Origin: Adineta vaga
Taxonomy: Eukaryota > Rotifera
DNA: 64,000 nt
NCBI GenBank assembly: GCA_021613535.1
Contig: CP075496.1
Coordinates: 12,338,001-12,402,000, forward strand
Direction: 5' to 3'
The first letter of the stretch is position 1; each line of letters opens with the position of its first letter. This document shows positions 39,601-49,894 of this stretch, piece after piece. The translations under genes were made by a program, and so were the position numbers. The notes beneath the pieces are model-generated. The model saw nothing but the letters and a program-made list of their open reading frames with translations. It had not been told where the DNA came from and did no database searches.

Positions 39601-42246
39601 CACCTTCATCCGCAAAGAATAAATACTCGGCTATTGGATCTATAGCAACTGCTACTGGTCGATGAATACCGCTTGTAATGATATTTGTTTTCATCTGTTT
39701 TCCATCTAATGAAAACATATCAATACGTGCTAATTCAAATTCGACAATATATAATTTATTCGTAATCCAATCCACGGCAATCGAAACAGGTGTAAGAATA
39801 TTTTTCTCAAGAATAAGTGTTGCACTCGATGATGATGATGATGATAGTGATAATGAATAAATCTAAAATATATCGATAGATAATAAAGGACAAATTCATG
39901 TGCATCAATGATATTTTACTTGATGTGCTCGAGAATCAGTAAAATATAAGATTCGATTGCGATAATGATAATCAACTGCATTAATCGTCATATTTTCTCG
40001 ACCAGTATACATTATTCGAGCATTTCCAAGTCGATCAATTTCATATATTTTATTTGCTATTGCTACAAACATTTTCATATTATCGCCTAAATAGTCAATC
40101 AATGATTATCGATGATAAATTCTATTTAAAAAAAAACAACAAAGTTTTACTATTGATATGTTTGCATCGATTGCCTGTTTCAAGTGTATAATTTGCTCGA
40201 CATGAACAAACATATCTAGATTTAAAATCATGAAAACATAAGAAGAAAATGAGTATATTTTTACTCACGATCCAACTGTATTTCGACAATCTTGATCACA
40301 TTCATCCCAAATTTCACATTCATTGACATCTAAATTCAACATTATACATGAAAAACAAACTTTTTTTTCTTACCAATACAAGATCGATTATTAACCGGAT
40401 TAATTTGAAATCCTACTGGACAATAGCATATACCACGACCATCAGGTGTTGGTCGACAAGCATGTTCACACGAATATAAACCACAAAATCTCGAACCTAT
40501 TCATTCAAAAGGAAAAATTAATCAATTCAAATCCACGCGCCATATCAATAGCAATGATTATTCATGATATGATGCCTTCGGTAACAGCAACAAATTCTCA
40601 AATGATTCTTGGATGGACTTATATGAATCTGTTTACTTTAATTTTCATTATTCTATGGTCCATATTATCATTAATAGCTATCTATTATCTTTGGTATTCA
40701 TTTAATCTTTTTCAAATTGAAATACAAGATATATCCTATGAAATAGTTGACTTTCATTCCAATGAAATTGATGGAAAACCAAGAGAAATATGTCGTCTAC
40801 TCAATTTACATGATGATACATCGTCAAGAGCTCTTCTAACTGTATAAATTCATATTACTTACCACATTGAGCATTTTCATCTGTACCATCTGTACAATCT
40901 TGTTGGCCATTACATACTTTTGTTATATCAATACATTGGCCAGTTACATTACATGGATACATATGAGGTGGACATTGTCTTGCTCCACAATGCATTTCAT
41001 CACTTCGGTCAAGGCAATCATCATCACGATCTAGTTTTTTAGATTGATTTATTAAGATGATATTTTCATGTAGAAAATAATCTTACCACAAACCCATGAA
41101 GATGGAATACATCTTCCATTAGCACATCGAAATTGAGCTTGTGTACAATTTGGTCGTGCTGTCGAATAAAATGATATTGTATTTTAGAAAAAATCATTAT
41201 ATTTCTATTTTGTTTCCTCTTACTGCAATTTGCTTCATCGGATCCATCTATACATTGTAAACGAAAATCACAACGTTGATAACCTGGTATGCATCGACCA
41301 TCTGCGACACATCGAAATTGACTTGTCGAACAAACAGTACCATCTAAAAGAAGCATGAAAGATAAAGAAATGTAACAAGGACATTTTTGTTTGCTGTTTC
41401 GATACGTACTACAATTGAATTCATCAGTTCGATCATCACAATTGTAATAACCATTACATTTCTGTGTTAATGGTATACATCGTTGCATATCACATTGAAA
41501 TTCGGTTGAAGGATCACATTGACGATAATCTAATAATTAAGAAAAGATATGAGTTCTTCTTACTAAAAATAAATACAAATACTTACTACAAAATGCTCCT
41601 TCATCACTACCATCAGTACAATCCTTTACATGATTCTATAAATATCGAATACAAACTATATCGTTTCTAAGAGAAAAACGTCACAACGATGTACTTACGC
41701 ATTTCATTGAGGCCTCAATGCATCGTGAATCATTACATTGAAATTGTGTACTTGAACATCTTCTTGGAGCTATGAGTAAAAATCAGAATTGTTTCTCGAA
41801 AAATTCCTTCAAAAGAAAAACAAACAAATAACATACGACAATTTTGTTCATCTGTATTATTTGCACAATCATTATCACCGTCGCATCTCCATGAAAGAGG
41901 TATGCATCGATCTCCACAATCAAATTGAGTGTCCATACATCTTGAGTAAGCTACGAAATTATGTGTTGATATTTTGAAGATTTTAACTCAATTTCATAAC
42001 TTACTGCAATTTCGTTCATCAGATGCATCAGTACAATCATTGATTCGATTACAACGCCATGCTACGGGAATACAACGACCACCTGTTTCACATCTCCATT
42101 CATTGATACCACAAGCATCTATTATTAGAACGAGAAAAAACGAAAATCATAATTTGAACCATCATATTTCTGTTCATCTTACCGGTTGTTGAATATAGAA
42201 GTAAAAAATTGGAACAAAAGAGAAATATCAGTAGTTTTAAATTCAT
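22126..42246 (-). CDS. lrp2: Megalin (LRP2)-type giant endocytic receptor
   Basis: Giant single-pass receptor for uptake of lipoproteins, carrier proteins and other ligands. It is split into dozens of small exons with introns mostly of 50-60 nt. The first exon, 42183-42246, starts [19 protein letters not shown], a signal peptide. LDL-receptor class A repeats fall into four clusters of 7, 8, 10 and 11, separated by EGF modules and YWTD propellers placed 2, 4, 1 and 1. This 7-8-10-11 count is the megalin pattern; LRP1 has 2-8-10-11. A transmembrane helix ([20 protein letters not shown]) near 22800-22880 is followed by a tail of about 130 residues with SNPMF, an NPxF-type endocytic motif, and Pro-rich PPPSKPNRK. 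One apparent 1-nt deletion near 26530 interrupts the frame. Every domain otherwise reads well. The exact exon set was not fully enumerated. Confidence 0.93.
24640..26720 (-). other. lrp2: Megalin LDLa cluster IV (eleven repeats) with frame break
   Basis: Eleven LDLa modules, from [19 protein letters not shown] to [20 protein letters not shown]. The join between the first and second modules, near 26530, is out of frame by one nucleotide: the text runs [10 protein letters not shown] in one frame and [14 protein letters not shown] in the next. Sequence on both sides is otherwise good. Confidence 0.85.
26845..27750 (-). other. lrp2: Megalin propeller 7
   Basis: One propeller between clusters III and IV. 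Blades include [36 protein letters not shown] and [18 protein letters not shown]. It ends at an EGF module with [16 protein letters not shown]. Confidence 0.85.
28497..30490 (-). other. lrp2: Megalin LDLa cluster III (ten repeats)
   Basis: Ten LDLa modules, from [20 protein letters not shown] to [20 protein letters not shown]. The eighth is interrupted by an 18-nt exon (28975-28992) that encodes only its acidic DHDNDC turn. Two EGF modules follow at about 28320-28446 and 27835-28000, separated by a 290-nt intron with no visible content. Confidence 0.87.
30570..35450 (-). other. lrp2: Megalin propellers 3 to 6 with EGF spacers
   Basis: Four propellers at about 34575-35450, 33170-34335, 32000-32950 and 30760-31800, each followed by an EGF module. 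Typical blades are [37 protein letters not shown] and [19 protein letters not shown]. Several blades replace YWTD by YWSD, YWAD or FWSD, which is common in the family. Confidence 0.85.
35525..37865 (-). other. lrp2: Megalin EGF, LDLa cluster II (eight repeats), EGF pair
   Basis: An EGF-like module ([16 protein letters not shown]) is followed by eight LDLa repeats, from [19 protein letters not shown] to the one ending GGGDESPLC. Two EGF modules follow, the second calcium-binding ([16 protein letters not shown]). Some LDLa repeats are split over very short exons: 36912-36935 is 24 nt and 36831-36851 is 21 nt. Confidence 0.87.
37917..40092 (-). other. lrp2: Megalin propellers 1 and 2 with intervening EGF
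   Basis: Two six-bladed YWTD-type propellers (about 39360-40092 and 37917-38945). Blades include [18 protein letters not shown] and [20 protein letters not shown]. The EGF module at about 39005-39165 has [12 protein letters not shown]. In the family these propellers release ligand at endosomal pH. Confidence 0.85.
40554..40847 (+). CDS. Possible small membrane protein antisense in a megalin intron
   Basis: An open frame of 97 codons on the plus strand, from ATG at 40554 to TAA at 40845-40847. It lies inside the megalin intron that runs from about 40497 to 40862, which is about 366 nt when most neighbours are 50-60 nt. The product has a short N-terminus, one strong hydrophobic segment ([20 protein letters not shown]) and an acidic C-terminal part. 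I recognise no family. The frame stays open upstream into antisense of a megalin exon, so the start is a guess. It could be a real nested gene or chance. Confidence 0.35.
   Translation: MIIHDMMPSVTATNSQMILGWTYMNLFTLIFIILWSILSLIAIYYLWYSFNLFQIEIQDISYEIVDFHSNEIDGKPREICRLLNLHDDTSSRALLTV
40863..42118 (-). other. lrp2: Megalin LDLa cluster I (seven repeats)
   Basis: Seven LDLa modules. The first reads [20 protein letters not shown] and the last ends DGTDENAQC. Each keeps six cysteines and the calcium-binding DxxDCxDGSDE box. Seven repeats here is the main reason for choosing LRP2 over LRP1. EGF modules follow to about 40150. Confidence 0.88.
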
Positions 42247-43560
42247 TGAAGAATTATCTAAAATATTTATTTAGAGAACCTTTGATTTATTTCAATTTTG
42301 AATATAGTTTAAGGTAGTTAGTAGTATGTATTGACTACTGCTTCCCTTATCAATTCAACGAAGAAATAAAAAAAGAGGAAAGAAGATGATCGTCTTACAT
42401 AGGCACTAACACATTCGCATCTGATTTCAATTTTATTCAATGATAATAGATATCATTGTTGTCGTGCAATACTACGATTTGATAATCTTCATTTCTCTCC
42501 TTTTTTGATTCGCTTCATAGAGAAAAAAAAAGAAGAAAAACGAAAGATTCACGTAAGTTGAGATTCGTTTATTTCACTATTGTTAAATCATTCTTAGATA
42601 GAAAGATCAAGAAAAATGCACTTTTACCTTTTTGTTCTTTCTTATTTCGAAAAAAAACCGCGAGAGAGAGAGAGAGAACTACCAATCTTTTTTTCCACTT
42701 CAGATACATCTGAAGGATTGATATTATCACTGTTCATCAAATTTTCTTCTTCTTTTTCTGTTCAAAAGATAAAACCAAAGTGTCTTGTACCGTATACATA
42801 TGTAATTGAAAGTAATCATCTTATCTCTATTTGACTACCTCTCAAGTAGTTCGATTTTAAATCGCATCAAACAGTTTGCTTTGCTGGTAAACAAACATTC
42901 TCGAAATAATAGAACATTGAAAATCGAACATTCAAGGAAAAAAAACGAATCACTTGTTTGCATGTTGATTTTTGTTTTTATCGTTCTGACCTTTTATCTT
43001 TTTCGAGTGGGTTAAATATTGAGATTTACCAATCGATCAAATAAGAAAAGTGAGAAGAATAACATTCCAATGATTTTTGTTTTCAGCTCAATTACATAAA
43101 ATGCATACTCAACTATTCTAATTAGTTATCATCTATGAAAATTCATTGTTTGTCATTATATTTCTTAGCAAGAAGTAAGATTTTTGACGAAAATAAATAA
43201 ACTTTTGATTGCATTCAATATTCGATGTAATGCTTGATAGAAATGAGATTTATAACATAAAATATAATGAAATTCAATTAGTTTTCTTTCTCTAGTTGAA
43301 ATCAATCCGAATAGAATCGAATGATATCGAAGACAAACTTGGGTGAGTAAAAATATGTTCAGATAAGATAACGTAGAGAGAGGAGAAAAAAAGAAGGAAT
43401 CAATTGTAATAAATATAGTAAGATGTAATATGATTTTCGTTTGCTTCTTTTTGATACATGAAATAAATGACCTGATGAACTCGAAAAGTGCAAAACTTAT
43501 GAATTAAATTTAATGTGATTTTCTTGATTATTGAAAAAATAGAAAATTAATCCTAAGTAA
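42247..43560. other. Intergenic region upstream of megalin
   Basis: About 1.3 kb. It should contain the megalin promoter. There are GA repeats near 42661-42680 and scattered pyrimidine tracts. I see no exon or RNA gene. Confidence 0.5.
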
Positions 43561-43800
43561 TTAAGTCGTAAAACTTTCTTCATGATAATTGCTTAAAATA
43601 TCAGCATATTGGTCTATAAGTTCTTGTAATACTGTTGGATTAATTAAGTAATGATGACTGGAATAAAATATGCTTTTTATTAGTCTAAATCGTTATCTTC
43701 CTAATAGACATGGGTGAATCTGTCCAATGCTTTAAAGGAGACAATTAGTTATCGTTATTGGAAAAAGTTCTAGAACATCACTTGATATTTGTCCTAACAT
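43561..43800 (-). pseudogene. Coding-like fragment with broken frames
   Basis: A stretch after a good acceptor at 43658-43659 reads HHYLINPTVLQELIDQYADI and ends ESFTT at a TAA (43561-43563). Just upstream in the same orientation are VSFKALDRFTHVY and SSDVLELFPITITN, in different frames with stops between. It looks like a decayed gene or a 3' exon set I could not assemble. It does not join the neighbouring ubiquitin-like gene in frame. Confidence 0.3.
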
Positions 43801-43903
43801 TCATGAAGTACAATTGTCCGTTCGAACTTATATAAGATGAACAGTGAGTTTATTCATTGACTATCTGTTGTGAAATATAGTAGTTTTACTATATATATTT
43901 ATA

Positions 43904-43913
43904 TTTATTTATT
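43904..43913 (-). terminator. Overlapping poly(A) signals after the ubiquitin-like gene
   Basis: Two overlapping AATAAA hexamers on the minus strand begin a few nucleotides after the stop codon at 43917. Confidence 0.45.
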
Positions 43914-43916
43914 GAA

Positions 43917-44255
43917 TTAGATAAAAAAGAAAATGTCAATCAGATTGTTCGGAGATGATGATGATGAGTCGGATTTCCAATTTTTTGTATCATCCATAAT
44001 AATATTTGAGTTACCAAGTACATTTGGTGGTGCTTGATTGCTTGTCATGCCATAGTATTTAAGTTTATGTTTACTTCGTAATACTTTACCATTAAAGAAA
44101 ATTCGACAACCTTGATCAAATTTCGGTGGAAGACGAGCTCGAATTTCTGTTTTTAATTCACCTACGGTTATCTTTTCATTAACAAGTAAAACTGCAGTTT
44201 CATCATCTGATTTACGTAGAATTGTAAGTTGAACTTGATTTGGCCCAGTCGTCAT
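43917..44255 (-). CDS. Ubiquitin-like domain protein
   Basis: A single-exon frame of 112 codons from ATG at 44253-44255 to TAA at 43917-43919, with overlapping AATAAA signals just downstream on the minus strand. Residues 7-70 look like a ubiquitin-like fold: VQLTILRKSDDETAVLLV, then EKITVGELKTEIRARL and CRIFFNGKVLRSKHKLKYYG, matching strand-strand-helix-strand order. There is no C-terminal diglycine, so conjugation is unlikely. The tail is Ser-rich. I cannot name the family. A donor-like GTAACT after PPNVLG could mean further exons. Confidence 0.6.
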   Translation of the reverse strand: MTTGPNQVQLTILRKSDDETAVLLVNEKITVGELKTEIRARLPPKFDQGCRIFFNGKVLRSKHKLKYYGMTSNQAPPNVLGNSNIIMDDTKNWKSDSSSSSPNNLIDIFFFI

Positions 44256-44641
44256 TTGAAAGTAACTCTACTTTGTTAATGATACGGATGAATGAATACA
44301 AAATAAGGGAGAAGATAAAACATGGATATTACTTGGTATTCTGTATTTCGATGAAGAGAGGACAAACGTTTTTTTTTCTTTTCTTAATCATTGAAAAACA
44401 AATAGAAATCCAATCTATTTTTATCTCTCTCTCTCTCTCTCTCTCGATTTAGTCAAAAACGTTCGATGATAGATTCTTTTGACTGATTAGATTGAGTGCA
44501 TATGTTATATATATACTGTATTGAATATTCATCCGAAATATTTTCTTTTTTCTCATTTATGATACTTAAACAAAAAAAAAGAAGTAGAAGACAAAGAAAA
44601 TGAATAGAGCACCTAAAGATAAAATTCACATTGCTTGAGAT
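44256..44641. other. Short intergenic interval
   Basis: 386 nt between the ubiquitin-like gene and the GNAT gene, with a CT repeat near 44425-44445. Nothing else seen. Confidence 0.5.
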
Positions 44642-45748
44642 TTAAATTAACGAAAGCCAATCATCTGTAATAGCCCAAATTCGTTCGAAACATTTCTTCT
44701 GAAATATATTTTCATTTCCTGTATGAACACGATGAAGAATTTCTGTCTGTTTAAAATGTTTTGATTCAAATAATTTTATTGCTAAACGATTATCTTCAGG
44801 TATTGAAAGTAACATCATACCATCATAATCAATTGCACATTGTCTTAATAATAGAAGAGCAATATTTGAATTATCCGCATACAATGGTCCACATTTAATA
44901 TATGCTTGACTAAAATTTAGAATAACATAACCTAAAATTGAATTCGTTTTTGTTGAACGTGCAACATAACCAGCTATGGAATAGGTATGTTCACGTAATT
45001 GTTCAAAATAATGAATTCGATATGTCGGATAGATTTGATGATCATAGGTAGCAACATCGAGAATATCGGAAGATTCGAATAATTGTAAATGAATATCATC
45101 TTCATTAAGATTTGTTAAATGAAAAAAATCACTTAATTTACCCATTAGATTTACAAGAGAAAATGATGCTTGAAAACCGTAACGAATATAAAATGGTAAA
45201 TGTTTAGTTAGAATATTTGCATGAACAAGTTTTGTTTCTTTTGATTTAAGATTTAAAACATAATTGGTTAATAATTCACCGATACCAAATTTACGATAAT
45301 CTGAACGAACATAAACTAAACCAAGCATAAGAACAGCTGGAGTTGTTTGATTATGAAAATCCCATTGTTTAAGAGAAGCATGAGCTAGAAGACCATGTTT
45401 AGAAACAATTACGTATGAATGTTTAGGTCGAAATGCATAATAATACATCGACAAATCAATTGCTGCACATTGAAATATTGAACAATCTTGAAAGAAATTT
45501 TTTATATCATATATATCACGAGACATCATGGGACGTATAAATAAATTGAGTGATTCAATTTTTTCATCTCTAGAATAATAAATATTTCTCTTGAGCATTC
45601 GTCATAACAGAATCATTGAATCTTTCTGTTGTTGTAGTCAAAATATTTTAGTTTATATTTACCTATAGAGCCAAAATGAATATTGACTTGTCAGTATTGA
45701 TGGATCAGCACAACAGGATACTTCGCTAGTAGATTCATGATCCGACAT
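44642..45748 (-). CDS. GNAT-family N-acetyltransferase with second YitH-like domain
   Basis: Two exons, 45663-45748 and 44642-45569, join to 337 codons. The start ATG is at 45746-45748. The first GNAT domain reads LFIRPMMSRDIYDIKNFF, then LMLGLVYVRSDYRKFGIGEL, where RKFGIG is the acetyl-CoA loop, then FYIRYGFQ, the usual GNAT end. The second half (IYPTYRIHYFEQLREHTYS to GYVILNFSQAYIKCGPLYAD and a final LAIKLFESKHFKQTEI) resembles the Acetyltransf_18 (YitH-type) C-terminal domain found in some bacterial and animal proteins. Substrate unknown. The intron 45570-45662 joins WLYR to DEKIESL cleanly. Confidence 0.75.
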
Positions 45749-46459
45749 GATTGATAAAATATGGGCGTATGGACGTTAGTAATAGAAAACAAACCAAGGA
45801 TATAAACGTACGCGTTGATAATGTTAAAATCTCTCTATATGCATTATAATTTGTAACACATACAATGTGCTACTTTAATACGATGCAATGACCCTATCTT
45901 ACTGTGTATATGCATGTATGTCTAGTGATAGTTCCATTAGAAACAGTAGCATCAACAGAAGGATAAGGAAGAGAGAAAGAGAAGGATTACTCTTTTTTCT
46001 TTCTCTCTCTCTTTCTCTGTCTCTGTTTTGTCGATCTAATGCTTGCCATTTTCTATTGCTATATGATCAATCCGAACGAGAATTTATTTAGAATAATAAC
46101 GGAGTCAATACAATGAAAGAATAACAATGATAGTAATCATAGATAGGAAAGACGAGAAGCAAAAAGAAAAGAATACTTTTTTTTCTCTTCATCTATTCTA
46201 TACTCAACATCGATGTGTCTACTAGAGATATTTCCTTTTCTTTCTGCTGGATATCCTGCAACTTTTTACTTGTTATTATTCCTATGGCCTTTACCCTATT
46301 CATATAAATAATCGTCGCATCTTTATGATAATGTAAACAGAAGTAAAAAGAGAGCATCTGTTTATATATCTGTGTGTCATTTGATTGATAGCGCGTTTTA
46401 TATAATATTTCAAATTAATTTCTACTCTAACTCTTTCTTTTGACAAAAGAAAAGAACAA
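45749..46459. other. Shared upstream region of GNAT and PA28 genes
   Basis: 711 nt between divergent start codons. A CT-rich tract lies near 45985-46026. No further exon is evident. Confidence 0.5.
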
Positions 46460-47164
46460 ATGCGTTCATCATCGAAAAGAGTCCGTCAATATCAAGACTC
46501 ATCTATTTTCTCACATTCATCTAAAATATCATCGAATATCACAGGAGATCATTTCTTAAATTTCAATACTGAACAACTTGAACAATCAATCAAAACAATT
46601 GTTGAATCAGAGATTTTGTATAATTTATTATCCTATGCTAAACAATTACATGATTTAATTGATCATGATAAGCGATTTTCTCGAGATTATTTTCTACAAA
46701 TTGAAAACTATACATCGAATTCTCAATCGAATAAACTTATTGATGAGTTAATCAAATTAATTCGATCTTATTTTGATAAATATTTATTAATGTCAGTAAT
46801 TCTTCGTTGTTATATACAATTACATGTTCCATCAACTGAATCAGGTAATAATCAAGGTGTAAATATTCAATTACAAATTCTTAAAGAAATTCAAGAAATG
46901 GAAACAATTATTGAAACAAATGAGAATTTATTTCTTGATTATTATAAAAAACATTATGAAATATTAAAATATTTAAATAAATATCCATCAATTGAAGATT
47001 ATCATTTATATTTAATTGAATATGAGAAAAAGATTTTTGATGATCTATGTTCAATTATATTAGAATTACGAACAATATTTCTTAAAACATATGATATTAT
47101 CATAAAGAATTTAACTAAAATTCAAATGCCAAGAAATCAACAGAATATTTCGATGATTGATTGA
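46460..47164 (+). CDS. psme3: PA28-gamma-like 11S proteasome activator subunit
   Basis: Intronless frame of 234 codons. The family forms heptameric rings that open the 20S proteasome; PA28-gamma acts in the nucleus. The C-terminal two thirds match PSME3: LHVPSTESGNNQGVNIQ corresponds to the IPRIEDGNNFGVSIQ block, then YLNKYPSIEDYHLYLIEYEK, ILELRTIFLKTYDIIIKNL and KIQMPR near the end. The N-terminal part is diverged and Ser-rich, and the homolog-specific loop is short, so the protein is about 20 residues shorter than usual. The start was taken at the first ATG. Loss of introns in a compact, intron-rich neighbourhood may mean an old retrocopy. Activity of the diverged activation loop cannot be judged. 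Confidence 0.82.
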   Translation: MRSSSKRVRQYQDSSIFSHSSKISSNITGDHFLNFNTEQLEQSIKTIVESEILYNLLSYAKQLHDLIDHDKRFSRDYFLQIENYTSNSQSNKLIDELIKLIRSYFDKYLLMSVILRCYIQLHVPSTESGNNQGVNIQLQILKEIQEMETIIETNENLFLDYYKKHYEILKYLNKYPSIEDYHLYLIEYEKKIFDDLCSIILELRTIFLKTYDIIIKNLTKIQMPRNQQNISMID

Positions 47165-47719
47165 ACCAATTGTGTTCTTTTTCATCATTATATTGACTAA
47201 TGAATAATAATGATAGGATAAAATACGATTAAGTTAATAAGCATATTCTACAAGAACTTTTCTCTACAAATCTCTTGACAATTTCGTTTTTGATGATGTC
47301 AACAACTGACAAATAACTAAATGTCATCAACCTTAAAAAGCCCATTAATCATCTCTGATAAACTTTGTCTATCAATATATTATACAGACACTTATTTCAA
47401 TTATTTTGCTTCGACACAGACTCTCTGCACCTACTATATATAGATATTCTAAATTTACGTACACACACAATCAAGAAGATACCAATAACGATACTTTTTT
47501 AGATAATATATTTTATAGCTATTATTATAAATGCTTTTATTTAATTACTTAGAAGAACTGAATTTAATATCAGAATGACTGTTTTACACACGTACAGAAA
47601 TCTAAGAGAACAAAAAAAAAAGATCACCGAATAGAAAGAAATGATTGAATTAAGAAGATTTATGCAAAGAAACATAAAAACCGAATGTTCATATATGTAA
47701 TTATTTATGTAAAGAAAAG
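47165..47719. other. Intergenic between PA28-like and aurora genes
   Basis: 555 nt between converging genes. AT-rich, no exon or repeat of note. Confidence 0.5.
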
Positions 47720-49548
47720 TTAATTTTCTCTATTTAATGTTTTCTTTCGTTTAACATAGCTTTCTTCAATAGCAGCTATATCTGCATTTTTTGTTATCCA
47801 AACATGTTGAGCAACATCTTTTAAAGGTAAACGATCGGATGGATTTCGACGAAGTAACTAAATAATTGGATTTTAAAATGAATATTTTCAAAAGTAAAAG
47901 ATGATAAAAATTTTACTTTTGTTATTAGATCACGAAGATCAGGTGATGTTCCTGTAGGAAAAGTTAATTCTATCGATCGTATCATTCGAATAGTTTCATG
48001 TTGAGTTTGACTATCGAATGGTGGTTTACCAATAATCTATTAGAAAAAGATTTGTAAATGAATTAATCAAAGATATAATCGAAATTCATTACCATTTCAT
48101 AAGTGAGTACACCAAGACACCAAAGATCGATTTTTTCATCATAACCATTTCCATTAAGCATTTCTGGTGGAAGATAATCTAATGTACCGCAGAGTGTCGT
48201 TCGTCTTCGAAAACAAAAAACAAATCGTATTCGTTTGAAAATACAGTCATCTTTTAGAATGATCTTACTTGCATGTCGATGTACTTTCAGCTGACCAACC
48301 AAAATCCGCTATAACAAAACAAAAGTAAAATATATATAATCGAAAGAAAATAATCTGACTATTTCTACCTAATTTTAAAATTCCATATTTTCCAATGAGA
48401 ATATTCTCTGGTTTAATATCTATAACAATGTAATCGTTATATATTTGATATTTCTTAAATTATTCAAATATACCTCTAAAAAAACCCAGAGATTAGATAG
48501 ATTTTACATTGAAATTGATATTCTTACCGATGAATAACTCGTTTTGTATGTAAATAATTCAGAGCATTACAAAGTTGATAAACATACTAGAGAAATTCAT
48601 GGAAAAGAATAGATAAAAAATTAAAAAAACGTATTAGAAATTCATACTCCAGCAGCTTCACTTTCACGTAAAGTTTTTTCTGTTTGCATACGTCGATATA
48701 ATTCTCCACCAGGTGCATATTCAAGTAATAGATAGATTCGTTGTTCATCATGAAAAAAGCCATAGAGACGTAGAATATTTGGATGTCTATAATCGATCTA
48801 TTTGTTAATAATTAAGCGACGAAAAATAACACACTTGAACATACTTAAGATTTGATTGAATTTCAATTTCACGTTTTACTTGTTGTTCCATTTTAGAATT
48901 TTTCAATTGAGCTTTAAACAATATCTACAAATGAACATTTTATGTAGAGATAAAAGACAAATAGATTTTGATTCAATTACTTTAAGTGCGACAACAAAAC
49001 GTGTTTGTTTCTCTCGACCACAATAAACATAACCGAATCGACCACGTCCTAATAAATTACCAATTTCAAAATCATCAACTGTCCAACTTGATGTTTTTCT
49101 AGAATAAATAATCATTTCGAAATATTACATTTCATTTTTCTACAGAAGCTACATACATGGATTTTTTCTCTTCATTATTATTCGATATGACCATGTCTGA
49201 TGAAGGTGGTGATGTTGGTGATATTGTAGTAGTATCTGGTCTTATTAAACAAGAAGAAAAAATGATATTAAAAACAATACTATCATTGGTTAATATACTT
49301 TATTTGTATTTCTGTTGATGGAAATGGTGGTGAAGACATATTCTCTTTAAATTCTTCATGATCAACTAGTTCAGTTGTTACTGTGACTTTGTCTACAGGA
49401 GCAACAGGTGCATTATTGTTTGTGACAGGTTTACTTTGTGAAGTTTGATTGTCCTGTTGTTGTGGTTGTGGTTGTGATTGTGATTTTGATTTAATTTTGA
49501 ATTTGATGATGTTTTATGACTTGAAAAGAATCTTTTAATTGCAGACAT
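47720..49548 (-). CDS. aurk: Aurora-family serine/threonine kinase
   Basis: Mitotic kinase. Exons: to 49299, 49157-49240, 48981-49098, 48845-48924, 48648-48786, 48528-48586, 48474-48475, 48369-48419, 48269-48308, 48093-48204, 47917-48036, 47720-47857. From the internal ATG at 49337-49339 these give 327 codons. Motifs: [16 protein letters not shown] (G loop), VALK (catalytic Lys), HRDIKPEN, ADFGWS and the T-loop [16 protein letters not shown], which is diagnostic of aurora. The HRD codons are completed by a 2-nt exon. The N-terminal region is Gln/Ser-rich. The start is unclear: an ATG at 49546-49548 ([10 protein letters not shown]) is out of frame with the frame that leads into the kinase, which is open from about 49513. 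Either a small indel or a missed exon separates them. Confidence 0.88.
48474..48475 (-). other. aurk: Putative 2-nt exon in the aurora gene
   Basis: The upstream exon ends CAT-CG and the next clear exon starts AT-ATT-AAA-CC. Direct joining gives His-Arg-Tyr-stop. Between them, TTTTTTTAG, then AG, then GTATAT, give an acceptor, two exon bases and a donor. Inserting AG yields His-Arg-Asp-Ile-Lys-Pro. The two resulting introns (52 and 54 nt) are both of normal local length. Confidence 0.7.
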
Positions 49549-49894
49549 GAAGAATTATGTGATAAATGAAATAAAATCATTAAACACTGGTTAATTCTTT
49601 GTTTCGAGCCTGACGAAAATATGCACGAATGAAATTCATGTGCGCTACTTTCCATTCATCAATTAAATAATCATCGAAGAAACTTTGAAATTCATTTAAA
49701 AAGACGAAAAAGAATTTCAAATGAAAATAATTATTGAAAATTTTTTCTTAAACTTTTCTATTATATTTGAAAATGAGGTTCGACTGTTAAGGATGATTAG
49801 ATATCAATGGCAGACAGTGTGTTGACATGTTTACAGCTTATTAGCGAGTGACGACTCCTACTCATTTCTTTATTCATAACGATTCAAGCACATC
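49549..49894. other. Divergent promoter region, aurora and ropporin-like genes
   Basis: 346 nt between divergent genes. An upstream aurora exon may lie here, but I could not identify one. Confidence 0.4.
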
